From Amyelois transitella (Eukaryota > Arthropoda > Insecta > Lepidoptera > Pyralidae), in the NCBI RefSeq assembly GCF_032362555.1, contig NC_083505.1, forward strand, positions 6,749,501 through 6,813,500: DNA of 64,000 nucleotides, in the 5' to 3' direction. The translations under genes were made by a program, and so were the position numbers. A model generated the notes under the pieces. It had not been told where the DNA came from. It made no database searches and saw only the letters and a list, made by a program, of their open reading frames with translations. Shown in pieces: positions 25,401-35,935 of the stretch (the stretch's first letter is position 1; each line of letters starts with the position of its first letter).

Positions 25401-28400
25401 GGAGTGTTAGTTTTTGAAAGACTGATGTTATAAATATTTCATTATTGTTACTTTTTGTTCCTCTACGAAGTGTTGATTTTTGAAAGATTTTAGATGATTG
25501 TTATTGTTCGTCATTATTTCTTAGCCAAAGTAACTAATTGTAATAAAAAATAAAACTTAATTCCTAAATGAACCTGCATTTTTAATATTGTTAAATCCGT
25601 GAAAGCTGTACACACGCGTGTAGAAAACACTAAATAATAATATATACATATATATACTTTAAATAAATAATATACTTTAAATTCAAAGTCGTCTTTAATT
25701 TCATTAAAGTGAAATAATGTAATTAAATAGTCAATGAACGAAAAACTTACAATAAAGGTACTTACACATTTCTATTATTGTTATACATATTATTTGTACG
25801 GAACCTAAATTAATGTACTTTCTGACCCTCCGTATTAGGAGCCGTCTACCGCAGTAATAGGCTCTGACCAAAATCATACCTCCGTATTAGGGAAAATCGA
25901 CCTGCCTTTTTAAATATTTTTTTTAAATAAGAAATCGCATGAAAGGATACTTAGACTCAACAGCAATACAAAATTTAAATTCCATTTTAGATAATAATTT
26001 TGTTTGGAATCTTTAAAAATACTTACTTATGCTTATTTTTGCTTCTTACTTTCAAATGTTGCGAAATACCTCCGTAATAGGTGCTTTTACCTTAATATAT
26101 TTTTTCGAAAGCAGGTGAGATACACTGGTTTCCGCGACCGGCCCCCAGAAGAACGGCAAATGCGGTTCACCAGCGGCTGCCGCGAGGGCCACACGGAGAT
26201 CGCCTTCACCGCCACCGGCACCAATCTGCAGCTAGGCTTCGACCCCTCTTACAACAACCGAAGCTGTGACTTCCAAAAGGAGAATGGGAAGGTAAATCCA
26301 CTTTATATCCACCTAAATGTACCTAACTTTCTATCAAATCACAAGAAGGAAACAGTAACAACTCTATGATAATAGGTTAAACCTTTAGGTTTAATTTTTA
26401 TTCAATTTTAATTCTTTGTCTATACCGACCCATCTTACAACAGCTGAAGCTACGACTTCCAGAAAGAAAATGAGAAGGTAAATTTCTCCACATTATTGCC
26501 ACATTTTATCTTGAGGTCTAGTATTTCTAGACACATACTTAAGTGGGTATAATAAAAAATTTAAGTCGAAAGGTTTCAATTTAATTCTTATTATAGGTAC
26601 CATCGCAGGTTTCAATCAATGCGACGAATGTAAAACTTATGTAAATCAGCATTTTAATGTTGCAATAAAAGCATAAAAATCCTGAACAATTAGAAAAAAA
26701 TCATTAAGTACATAGTTTTTAATGAGATGTCATTCGGATGAAATTAAGAAATGAGTTGTAGGAACCTCCGATATCTTCAAGATTAATTCTATAAATTCGA
26801 CCACCTATTTTTAATTTATAAATTTCTTAGTACTTAGGTAGATACATAGACAGGAGGTTGCTTAGACAGTATAAGTACCTATTTAAAAGCAATTCTAAAT
26901 AATAACATAGGTAGGTAAGTACACTTAAAGAAGGTCTGCTAATGAATTCTTTGTAATTCTAATTAGAAGGTACTTTGCCTTTTTGTGTTTGTGGTGAAAA
27001 TGACACAGAAATCGCAATTTGCATGCGGAACTCAAAAAAGAAATTTCCAGGATTTCTACATACCTATAAACCTACGAATGTAATAAGAAGCATATTCCTA
27101 AGTCTAAAAACACATCATGGATGGACATCATGAATCATTAGAGAATGTGTTCTGCCTTCGTAATGTAATGACACATTTGTCAACAGGCGATAGCTCGTCA
27201 TCAACGCACGCTGCTTCCGACCCACATAACCAAAATTAAGACGTAAATAACTTCAGTCAGTAATGAAAAAAATATAAAGCCGTAACACCACATATAACGA
27301 GTTGGTCACGCTCGCTGGCCGAAATGTGCTCGGTTCAACACAATGTCTCATTGAATGAGAACACGGGTTTTAACACGCCCGATTATTTGCTTCGCTTACC
27401 CATGCATACCTGCCGAGACATGGTGATGCATTAATTAATCAAGTAAATGGAAAAAACGTCGTTTAAACTACATACCTAAACGATATCATAATTTGATTTT
27501 GACTAAGCTACAAAATGCCTCTTGGTGTCTCGCTCCAATTTCGTAAACCATACAAAAAATGTTTTATAACTAAAATACTTACCTAAGTAAATGTTTTTTG
27601 TAAAAGTATAATAAGTAGTGCTATAAGAAAGTGCCCAAATAGGTTATTATTTTAGCCCAGGTTCGACCAGGCTGAGAAAAACGAGCTTGAATTGACTTTG
27701 CTTAGATGATTCAGCTAAGTTAACCGTAGCAAGAGAAAAAATATCTAAACTTTTCAGAAACAATTATAGCTAAGGATGTAACAAAACAGAGATATAGAGA
27801 TATGGTGTAAAACTCCATCACAAATCGGAAGATGTCACTTATATGTTATATATGTGTATGACTAATTTTAGTTTTTGAAGTCTCCTAGCTGGCCTCTAAA
27901 TCTATAAGGAAAATTACATTGAAGAATAGCTTAATTTAATACCTACACACACGTAACGAAACGGAACGTTAAAAAAGTAAATACATATGTAGATACCTTT
28001 AAGAATACATTTTATACATATACATTCACCCAGTTTGTAAAGCAACCGTCAGGGACCAGTTGGTCCTCTTTTATTGCAGCAAGCCCCTTTATAATGCGAA
28101 GGCCCCATGCTGTTCCGATGTATGAATACTTATATTTATTTACATTCGGTTCATTTAACTACGCACTCGACTGAATCAAACTTAAGCACTCTCCATGAAA
28201 CTGTATTAATGACGAAACATGATGAAATATAGAATATTAAGTATTGATTCATTGTAAGGCTAGCTGTTGCTCGCGGCTGTGCTTTGTAATGTGGAAACTA
28301 CAAATATCCAGATTCTATAATATTATATATTCTATTCCTATAATAGACTTATAGTTTAAACTACTGTCCTATTCCTGTGCCAATTTTATACAGCCATTAC

Positions 28401-31400
28401 ATTGCTACGATATCAAATTGAAAATAATAACATAGGTACTCATACTATCACATTTCTATTGTATCACATTTTTGTCTTACAAGAGAAAATTTACTTCAAG
28501 CACTGCTTCGAAATTTTAAAACTTATTTAATTTATATAAAGCTACAAATTCTACTTTCTTTTATCGATATCAATACAGACTCAGATCAAAATCTCAGTTC
28601 CGGGTGGCATTTTTCACGAAATAACTCTAAATTTTTACCTATAAGTAAGACCCGGACGCTCTAGCCGCGGTCAACATTAGATACTATTTAAAATAATTCG
28701 GAGCGCACATTTTAATTTCACCTTATTTCGCATAAAAATAAATAAAATGTTGTAAATGGCAAAATTTATCTTCGTTAAAATATTTTGATCATGAAATAAC
28801 TTTTAATCATAAGTAAAGTTACTTATGATTAAAAGTTATTTCATTGTTACTAAATTATAGAAGTGATAAAGTATCGCGGACCTTTTTATAGATCTTTTAT
28901 TAAAGCCTTTACTTTTGTAGTAGGTACATTGCAAATTTGCGTTTGGTACCTAAAGGAGGAACAAAAACGCTAATATATTTTTTATAATATATTAAGTAAG
29001 AACCATTATTATCTATGTATTTTGGCCATCTCATACATAGATATGTTATTGATCGATTTACTAAAAAAAACATGGGAATTAACAAAATGTTTGAAGGCGG
29101 TTTGGACTCCCGGCGTTGTATTTATCCAAATTTCGAAAAAAATGGTAATCTTTTGGAGCACGGTCCGGGGAGTACGGTGAATTTCTTAGACATTCCAAAT
29201 GAAACTCCTCTAATTTGATAGGTGGTAGATGAAATTCAGAATTAATTACAAATAATACCTAGTAAAGGTATGTCATGTTTAAAGAATTACTTATTAAAAT
29301 CTAGTACGCCCGAGTAAAACGAAAAATTTCGGGAAATTCTCTCTTATTGCTCCGAACCTACAATCCCCAGAGAAACGCCTAACGCCCAATGCAATATGTA
29401 TAAAGTAGTTTTGGCTTCCGTTGTCCGTCAGCCACTCAGTAACCGAAATGTTTTATACATATTGATTAATAAACTCTGCAATTAGGTATCCTTAAATACG
29501 ATTTCGCCCGTGGTCATTACGTACATAGCCTATAATTACGTTTGTCGATAAAAAAAAATCATGATCGTTTCGTTACCTACTTTCGCAAGTTAGCACTTAG
29601 GTACAAACAAACGAACTAACAGTGACAAACGTTACCCCTTTATGATACTTATAAGTATAACAAATTCGAAATCTTTATTAAAACTATAACGGATCCCCCG
29701 CGCAGAGCGAGGGGAAATTGCTTTTCCCCTGAAATCAATAACGGAAAACCGTTACTATTGGAGGGCGTCGCGACGCGCCGCCCGCCCAACAATCATGGCC
29801 GCCGCGCCAAGATGGATTTGTACCCCTCCATATAGATAATTAAATTGCTCAGTGTACAAATAATTAATTTTATGGCAATATAAGATATACATATATATAT
29901 AAACAAAATTAATCAGAAGCCGAATTAATTAATTGAAGCCGATTAGTACGAAAATCTACGAAAAAAATATAATGATACCAAAAAGAAGTGAGATGCCATC
30001 AAAAACATCCTGTACAAAACCCAAGTCTCGCAGCTCAGTCTTTCTACCGTAAAAAGTTGTGAGATCCATGTAATACCAAGTCGGTTAATCTAGTTAGTCT
30101 CTACTTAAAGGACCTTCTGTCTTAAGTTATTATCATGCCAATATTAAAAATATTTTACGTTTTTAATCAAATCAAGCGATATCGAAATATAAATCGTGTG
30201 ATACATTATCACACTACACAGCACGACAGGCCAAAAAAAGAGTGAGCTGCGAGACTTGGGTTTTTTACAGGATGTTTTTATGGCTTCCATTATTTCTTTG
30301 CTCCTTATAGTTGCAGCGTGTTAAATAGCCAAAAGCCTCCCTCGATAAATGGTCTATTCAACCCAAAAATATTTTTTTAATTCGAACCAATAATTCCTGA
30401 GATTAGCGCGTTCAAACAAACAGTCTTCAGCTTTATAATACCTATTAGTATAGACGTTATAGGTATAATGCTGTCGTACAATGATAAATGATTTTGAATT
30501 TTAAATTTCGTAACTTATTTGCAGGCAAACTAATGCCTTGAGTTCATTCAAATGACGATAACTTTTTTTTAGTGAACCGATTTTGATGAAACAAACTTTA
30601 AATGTTTTTCTGAGCTAAAACAAAGCAATTAGTGAAAGTTTTAAGTAAATCGGTTCAGTACTTTCGGTGATAAGCGTGATCATACATACAGACAGACAGA
30701 CAAAAAAAAAGTTTGCTTTCTATTATTCATTATACCTAAGTGTCCCTCTGTCCATTTCGGTCAAAAATACTAAATGTACCGACAAAATATTTTTACTGTT
30801 TTATTACATTTATATAGATGAATAACCTCATTGTTCATTCATTTAATACGGCAGGCGTCTTACTACTAAATAATTCCTTTAAAAACGAAAGGCGGGTTAT
30901 TATTAAAATTGTTTCCTTGGTAAGTGTGGCACAATTAAAGGTTTGAGCGGATGCGGAACAAAGCACGCACGCGATCAGCCAGGCTTCGCTTGCCTTATGT
31001 CGTTATCCTTCTGTTCACGATAATATGGGGCCGATTATTATTTTTGCATTTCCAAAAAAAAGTCGATTTAAAGAAAATTAAAGGTACAAATTTGGTTTGA
31101 GTTCCTTTTAAGGTTGCGGAGGTCAGACTGGTCTCGCTTCGTGTCCTTACTACCACTCCACTATTGTGATCACAGACAAGACTCTAGATATCTCCAGAAG
31201 GATAAATATGATAGTTTACGGTCTATTAAATTCAGTTAAATTAAGTACAGTTAAATTAAGTAAGTTGTACGGGAGATATCCAGTTATTCTTAATAAGTGC
31301 CATGTGTATCGAAAAACAATCGTTCTTTTGCATTAGAAAAAAAAATCTTGCAAGGGTCAGTAACAGAGAGACAGAAAAAATGCAGAAAAAATTAAGGGAT

Positions 31401-32034
31401 CGTAAAAACTTCAATCTGTCTAAGAACCATTTTGTGGAACATGTGACTGATAACTAAAATTGATCCTTGCCATTCTCGCCACCAACGGTGCGTCTTATTT
31501 TTTGTGTTTGCCCTTTTTTCGGAGTAGAATTTTAGGGGCTATGCTGTACCTACTTCACATCCGGTTTCGTTAGGAGCCTACATTACGCCATTTTTAAAAA
31601 TGAATAAGAAAACAAAACATTCAATGAAACTAAAAATGTATAGTTTAAGTTCCATAAATGAAATATTTTTTGTCCACTAGGCACACATTGTATCAAGATT
31701 TATTATGAACGGCGTGTGCGTCCGATGGCGTGGCTGGATCGACCTGGAGCGATTGGACGGCGCCGGCTGCCTCGAGCTGGACGAGGAACGTGCCGCTATA
31801 GAGGACGCGGCGCTGCGGGACCAGATCGAGCGGTACAATCAGCGGCTCAGGGATTTCGAGGACAAGCAGCGTGCTTACCGCGAGCACGGCGACGAACTGA
31901 GGGCCCACTCACATGTGCACGCCCAGCGCTGCCACCAGGCCCGACAGGGCCCCCACGCTGGACATCCGGCGCATCCTCATCCACCTCATCCCGTCCACAT
32001 TAAACCTCATTCACAAGGAGCTCTCATTTCCTAA
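22482..32034 (+). CDS. Bgb/Bro (CBFB): Core-binding factor beta subunit (Brother/Big brother orthologue), complete, 3 exons
   Basis: Non-DNA-binding partner of Runt/RUNX transcription factors; it stabilises the Runt domain on DNA in the nucleus. Exons join 22482-22655, 26115-26291 and 31681-32034, all GT-AG and all phase 0, giving 234 residues. A 32-residue N-terminal leader containing GMLPFDSIGLYEQPKP, typical of insect family members, precedes MPRVVPDQK, where vertebrate CBF-beta starts. Family landmarks follow in order: RYTGFRDRPPEERQ, ATGTNLQL (with the Gly and Asn known to contact Runx), then NGVCVRWRGWIDLERLDG and LELDEERA in exon 3. The C-terminus is a short helical stretch and a His/Pro-rich tail, as in insect rather than vertebrate proteins. 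Two in-frame ATGs (22482, 22491) are possible; I chose the first. The introns are 3.5 and 5.4 kb and full of repeats. Flies have two paralogues; which one this matches cannot be decided here. Assignment is near certain. Confidence 0.96.
23138..23199. repeat. Perfect hairpin, 27-bp arms, 8-bp loop
   Basis: Arms 23138-23164 and 23173-23199 are exact reverse complements (AAGAGTAACATACAATAACA...), loop GGGTCTCT. In CBF-beta intron 1. Confidence 0.9.
23490..23858 (-). pseudogene. mariner-type transposase N-terminal relic
   Basis: On the minus strand, translation from an ATG at 23858 with frame changes gives mariner-like HTH sequence: segments resembling ENLKYGLIYEYEFHR, RINDVYGGRV, DNEELKAIVEADPSQTTSELASGFDVS and ILIHLKQIGK. 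There are several stops and at least two frameshifts, and the DDD catalytic part is missing. It is dead. It lies in CBF-beta intron 1, antisense to the gene. Confidence 0.75.
25151..25297. mobile_element. Small MITE nested in the 2-kb element
   Basis: 147 bp with inverted ends TCAATTCAGGC and GCCTGAATTGA, followed inward by further imperfectly matching GC-rich sequence containing CAGCAG and CTGCTG words. No ORF. Family not recognised. Confidence 0.6.
25379..25500 (+). repeat. Imperfect tandem duplication inside the 2-kb element
   Basis: Two similar units beginning near CCTCTGCGGAGTGTT (about 25395) and CCTCTACGAAGTGTT (about 25461), both continuing into TTTTTGAAAGA, about 66 bp apart. Confidence 0.5.
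26427..26483 (+). pseudogene. Decayed tandem copy of the 3' end of CBF-beta exon 2
   Basis: This 57-base stretch in intron 2 matches 26241-26297, the last 51 bases of exon 2 plus its splice donor, at an offset of 186 bases with no gaps. The copy has the CGA codon changed to TGA in frame, so it cannot serve as an alternative coding exon in the native frame, but it still ends in AAG|GTAAAT like the real donor. Flanking intron sequence also looks weakly similar, suggesting an old duplication of about 190 bases. Confidence 0.8.
28259..28570 (-). repeat. Dispersed repeat, Helitron-like end CTAGCTGTTGCTCGCGGC
   Basis: Parts match 7676-7790 (…CTATTCC..TGCCAATT) and 6075-6215 (CTTCAAG-ACTG-TTC-AAA, TATAAAGCTACAA-TTCTACT), so three copies of one family are present. 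Probably a Helitron variant. Confidence 0.45.
28791..28844. repeat. Perfect palindrome, 26-bp arms, 2-bp centre
   Basis: Arms 28791-28816 and 28819-28844 (ATGAAATAACTTTTAATCAT...) are exact reverse complements around AG. In CBF-beta intron 2. Confidence 0.9.
29690..29825. other. GC-rich patch with ATGGCCGCC and AAGATGG words
   Basis: CATGGCCGCCGCGCCAAGAT resembles YY1/Pho-type binding words; also contains GCGTCGCGACGCGCCGCCCG. Lies in CBF-beta intron 2, so an intronic regulatory element is possible. Confidence 0.3.
29995..30284. mobile_element. MITE with about 45-bp inverted ends
   Basis: 290 bp in CBF-beta intron 2. Left end GCCATCAAAAACATCCTGTA continuing through CCCAAGTCTCGCAGCTCA; the right end is its reverse complement with three or four differences. 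No target duplication is clear and there is no ORF. Confidence 0.75.
30328..30462 (-). mobile_element. Lep1-type Helitron 5' fragment, inverted
   Basis: Reverse of the 43.7-kb copy: CCTCGATAAATGGTCTATTC, ATTCCTGAGATTAGCGCG and TTTATAATACCTATTAGTAT. Confidence 0.6.
30535..30715 (-). repeat. Lep1-like interior fragment
   Basis: ACCGATTTTGATGAAACAAA, AAATCGGTTCAGTACTTTCG and a CAGACAGACAGACAAA run, the usual interior of this repeat class. Confidence 0.45.
30716..31680. other. CBF-beta intron 2, last part
   Basis: AT-rich intronic sequence up to the exon 3 acceptor; no feature recognised. Confidence 0.45.
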
Positions 32035-32713
32035 ATAAGATTCCTTACACTTATTAACCTGCCGACTTTTTACCATAGTTTTGATCACTTTTGTGATTTG
32101 TCTCATATGATTTGTACGTACCTACTCATATCTATAATTTCATGTTATTTGAAAGATCGAGTACCTACTTGCCTACTTAGATGTACCTACTACTGGTACC
32201 CAGATACTTCAGGAGTTCGACGTAGAGTTCCGCAGATTTAATTTGTAAAATATATAAACTAAACAACAAAACAGCTTCATAAAACAACGGAAGTATATAT
32301 TGTGCATGGCCATGTTAAGTTTATGGAAGACTTCACGTCTTTAGTATTTTTTATACTTTCCAGAATTCAATATTACCAATGATTTTTCACCAAAAATAAC
32401 TTTTTAATGTCAGGTACATGCACGTATGTATAAACCTGTTTATATCACTAAAAAAAGAGTTAATACCTGTTTAAGTACCTACCTACTTTAAGATCAGGAT
32501 CAGACCCAGAATGTCATTTAAGATAACACTATGTTTGAACTGTTGCAATGTGACTCGTAGATGTAGGTTTGTGTATTCGTGTATGTAAAACTGCAGTGTG
32601 ATGTATGGTCGTATTAGAAACTTAATTAACTATACTTACTTGATTATTGCTTAAAAATATTATTTCAATTTTTAGAGATAAATATAACGCAGTATTTCTT
32701 ATATCATGTTAAC

Positions 32714-32719
32714 AATAAA
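32714..32719 (+). terminator. Candidate poly(A) signal for the CBF-beta transcript
   Basis: AATAAA lies about 680 bases after the stop codon, in AT-rich sequence without other gene features. Other weaker candidates exist in the same region, so the choice is tentative. Confidence 0.25.
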
Positions 32720-33163
32720 AGATATATTCTTTAAAATACAATTATTCCATTTCATCAAAATTCCTGGAAAATTAACCACAGGAGCTGATGATCCTAAAAA
32801 TGACCGAAACCTGAAGTTGTCTAGGTTTCAGGCCTCCAGCTAGTTATATTATAATACTTACACCTTAAACATACTTAATTAGAAATATATAATCCTCATA
32901 AATTACACTCAATACGCTGTCACAGTTGATGTCAAATCATTTATTTTAATTACCTTTGCATTTAATTGAAAGTAAATGTTCTTGTTTGACTTGTAGGGCC
33001 CTGTTATTTATTTTTAAGTTGAAATTTGTAATTATTTAAGTTATTAAAATTATAATTGTGATAGTAATGTAATTATAAATCTTTAACATAATTCGTATTT
33101 GATTGTTTTTCACCTATACCTATGCCTAAACCTGGTGATTTCTATGGATAAGTTTTCCAACAA

Positions 33164-33252
33164 TTCGCCTAAAAGTAGAATCCCAAGTTTCCCGAGCTTC
33201 GCTTCTTCTTCCTTTATACGATATCCATGGGAAAAAATATGAAGAGTCTTAA
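33164..33252 (-). mobile_element. SINE-like fragment, inverted, degraded
   Basis: CGCCTAAAAGTAGAATCCCA and CGATATCCATGGGAAA recall the family's central part in reverse. Confidence 0.4.
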
Positions 33253-34187
33253 TCTTAAGTAACTGTGTGTTAAATTAGCTATTAACTTGAGATATTGGAT
33301 TGCCTATCCAAATATGTAGGGTACCTACTTTAGTTTAAACAATATACATATTAATGTTTGAACTCTAAATAATCTGCTAAAGAATTTCGCAGTGAATGTT
33401 CAGACAAATAAATATATTTATTTGTTTTATTTGTTTGTTTGTAACAAACAAATATATTATCATTTTGTAAGACAAAATATACAAAGGGGGACTTATCCCA
33501 TTTAGGGATCTCTTTTAGTCAACCATTGAATAATTAAGAGGAGAACTTGAATTCGGCCGAAGTACGTACAAATCTTTTTCCTATATAATCCTACATACAA
33601 TATACACAAACATAATAACATACTTATATAAATATATAGGTACACCATACATATAAATATATAAATACCTACATATCAATTACTCGTAGTAACAAAGAGA
33701 GGATTGCACAAGTCTGGACTGAAAAAAAATCACAGATTCCACAACCATGCTGCCATAACTGAAAATGATTTGAACAATTTAACAGACAACAAACCAAAAA
33801 TATTGTATAAAAATATACTCGTACCTATGTAATGTACTTATGATGTATTTAAAATCACAAGCACACGTAATCAGGCATTCTACCCTGATACTAATACCAC
33901 GAGTAGATTCAGTTAGGTATTTATGGTCGGCACACCTATATGAATAAAGTGTGTACCTATGAGAATAAACAGACATGATTTCTGTTGTTGTTAATAGTTA
34001 TTAAGATAAACTCTTTTTTTAACAATACATAAAGAATGTTTTAGTTACTTCACATGAATTCCAAGAATAACTTAGCTCTTAAGCCATCTGCTCCATTAAA
34101 GGGCAATAAAATTTACAGGAGTTCAGCTTTTCCAATAAAATACATTTTAATAGGGGTTGAGTTCCCTATCCTTGTTTCTGTTACAAT

Positions 34188-34291
34188 TAGGCTAAATTAG
34201 GTGTCTGGTGCCAGAGCGCGTGGCGAACGGCGCACCTGTGCGCGCCGCCCTTCGCCGCCCCTGCCTTCCTCATTATACGCAATTTAGCCTA
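34188..34291. other. GC-rich long hairpin, candidate structured RNA or MITE
   Basis: Outer 11-bp arms TAGGCTAAATT/AATTTAGCCTA enclose an inner stem pairing GGCGAACGGCGCA with TGCGCGCCGCCCTTCGCC around CC(T). The core is strongly GC-rich in an AT-rich setting. No family recognised. Confidence 0.45.
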
Positions 34292-34510
34292 CTAAAGGAA
34301 ATGTTCACATTCATGCTCATTGAACACTCCACGGTTCATAGCCTGGTCTAATATTCGTTATACTCTCATATAATTAGTGTTGCTCTGGGAAATCCCTACC
34401 GGTAGTTTATTTTAATCTAAGGCGCAATTATCACAGTTCGATTAAACAAGATGGCAATCATCGAGATTTCGATTGCAATCATTATGGTAAACAATAATTC
34501 ATTTGTCAAT

Positions 34511-34625
34511 GTGCCGTGTGGTTCCCGGCACAAATTATCTAAAAAAAGAAGGACCACTCCATTTCGTTCCCATAGATGTCGTAAATATATAGGTATAGAC
34601 GTGACTGTATGTATGTATATATGTA
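34511..34625 (+). mobile_element. SINE-like element, internally deleted
   Basis: Head (GCCGTGTGGTTCCCGGCAC) and the ATAGACGTGACTGTATGTATG tail are present, but the middle 150 bp are missing; ends are well preserved. Confidence 0.7.
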
Positions 34626-34696
34626 ATAATTCATTCATAATGACCCGAGTCTTAGGAATCTGGTGAGATATACACTCTTATATAAAATACTAGAGA

Positions 34697-34907
34697 CTAG
34701 TGCCTTCGACTCGTCCTTCGTCCGCGTGGAATTATTCCCGCGGGGACTCCGGGATAAAAAGTAGCCTATATATTTTATTCTGGGTCTTCAGTTACCTACA
34801 TACCAAATTTCATCGTAATCGGTTCAGTAGTTTTTGCATGAAAGAATAACAAACAACCATACTGACATACTCACAAACTTACGCATTTTGTAATATTAGT
34901 AGGATAG
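34697..34907 (-). mobile_element. Lep1-like Helitron, inverted
   Basis: CTAG followed by CTTCGTCCGCGTGGAATTAT at one end, AATCGGTTCAGTAGTTTTTG in the middle and TAATATTAGTAGGAT at the other. Confidence 0.65.
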
Positions 34908-35935
34908 GATTTGATGCTTCCAAAACATTTGAACAATAAAGTATTTACAAACAAACAGTCATTTTAGGAAAAGTACGAGTACCATGTTGATTTATCAATG
35001 CAATGAAAATCTACAAAAAAATCCTCAAAAACGAAAGGTACTCTACGACTAATCTCGCAGATAATATTACATTTTATGCGGAACTGAGCATTAACTTTCG
35101 ATGTTATCGTGCCCTTATTGTGACGTGCAGCACCTTGACCGGCAAATTCGAGCAGGTACATTCGTTATTGGACATCTTTGATGGATTTTTACAAAAAACC
35201 GGCTTGATAAAGGCAAAAATCGGAGAATTTTATCCACATCGGATACACAATGAACCCGTGATTTGTCGGGCTATTCTTTTTGCGCAAAAAGTGCAGGTCA
35301 GTGTTGAAGAGAAGCACCGAAAGGGCGATTCGTGTAATCCGCCCGCGTACCGTGGGAACATTGCACTCGGCTTACTGCCTTCATTATACTAACATCAAAA
35401 AATGTTTTATCGGTAAGTCAAACTAAAGTACCTACATACCTGACTATTTATATTTTTGTGCCTGATTTATTATGTAGGTATCTAGTAGTAGTAGGTATAT
35501 GTACTATATACAAAATGGAGAAAGCTTCTGGTGGCTTATGTTTCTAATAGCGAACGCGATTTCTCCTAAAATTTAGTATACAGATACAAACTATTACCTA
35601 TAACTATTATAACTATGATGACGAGTATTCGCCAAGAACTAGGTATAACTTAAATCATATTTTTTTTAGTTTGTAGGTTAGGAATTTACTTTAATTTAAT
35701 TAGGAAGATAAATTATTATCAACAAGATTTCATAACAGACAGATTCTGCAATTTTCTAGATTATAAAAAATTAAATGAAGATTTCATTATAAAAATAAAT
35801 AAAAATATACATAGGTATGTAACCAAATTAGTTTATATAGTTTAATTATCAGGTACGGTTGGGTACAGATTGACGTATTAATTATAACAGGTGGTATGAA
35901 GATCATTAACATCAGGTTACTTGTAGGGGAGATTA
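34908..35935. other. Spacer with unassigned 129-codon open frame
   Basis: An ATG-started frame at 35003-35392 is more balanced in base composition than its surroundings, but matches no family I know and shows no repeat or domain features. Could be chance, an unrecognised exon, or conserved non-coding DNA. Confidence 0.25.

Larger units (their letters stand above)
24057..26094. mobile_element. 2-kb non-autonomous element with 28-bp inverted ends and iteron-like repeats, in CBF-beta intron 1
   Basis: Left end 24057-24084 and right end 26067-26094 are inverted repeats matching at 25 of 28 positions (TAAGGTAAAAGC...). The target duplication is ambiguous (AAT or TAATA). About ten copies of a CCTAATACGGNGGTA-like motif lie inside in both orientations, for example near 24101, 24468, 24504, 24900, 25827, 25847 and 25877, clustered toward the two ends. 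No ORF codes for a transposase. Superfamily not recognised. The right end stops 20 bp before CBF-beta exon 2. Confidence 0.8.
26484..29690. other. CBF-beta intron 2, first half
   Basis: Contains the 28.3-kb dispersed repeat and the 28.8-kb palindrome. A GC-richer stretch near 27.18-27.44 kb with ATTAATTAAT nearby may be a regulatory element; otherwise nothing recognised. Confidence 0.4.
32035..34187. other. CBF-beta 3' UTR and downstream DNA
   Basis: AT-rich, includes probable 3' UTR and one degraded SINE fragment at 33.2 kb; no further gene. Confidence 0.45.

Noticed and set aside
26427-26483. Mutually exclusive alternative exon of CBF-beta
   Set aside because: In-frame TGA and no acceptor matching exon 2 upstream of the copy.
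27655-27690. tRNA-like B box (GGTTCGACC)
   Set aside because: No matching A box or cloverleaf can be drawn around it.
32780-32840. Possible microRNA hairpin
   Set aside because: Only about seven base pairs form around GAAACCT/AGGTTTC; too short for a precursor.
35003-35392. 129-codon open frame as a gene
   Set aside because: Matches nothing known to me and has no neighbouring exons; kept only as an unassigned spacer note.
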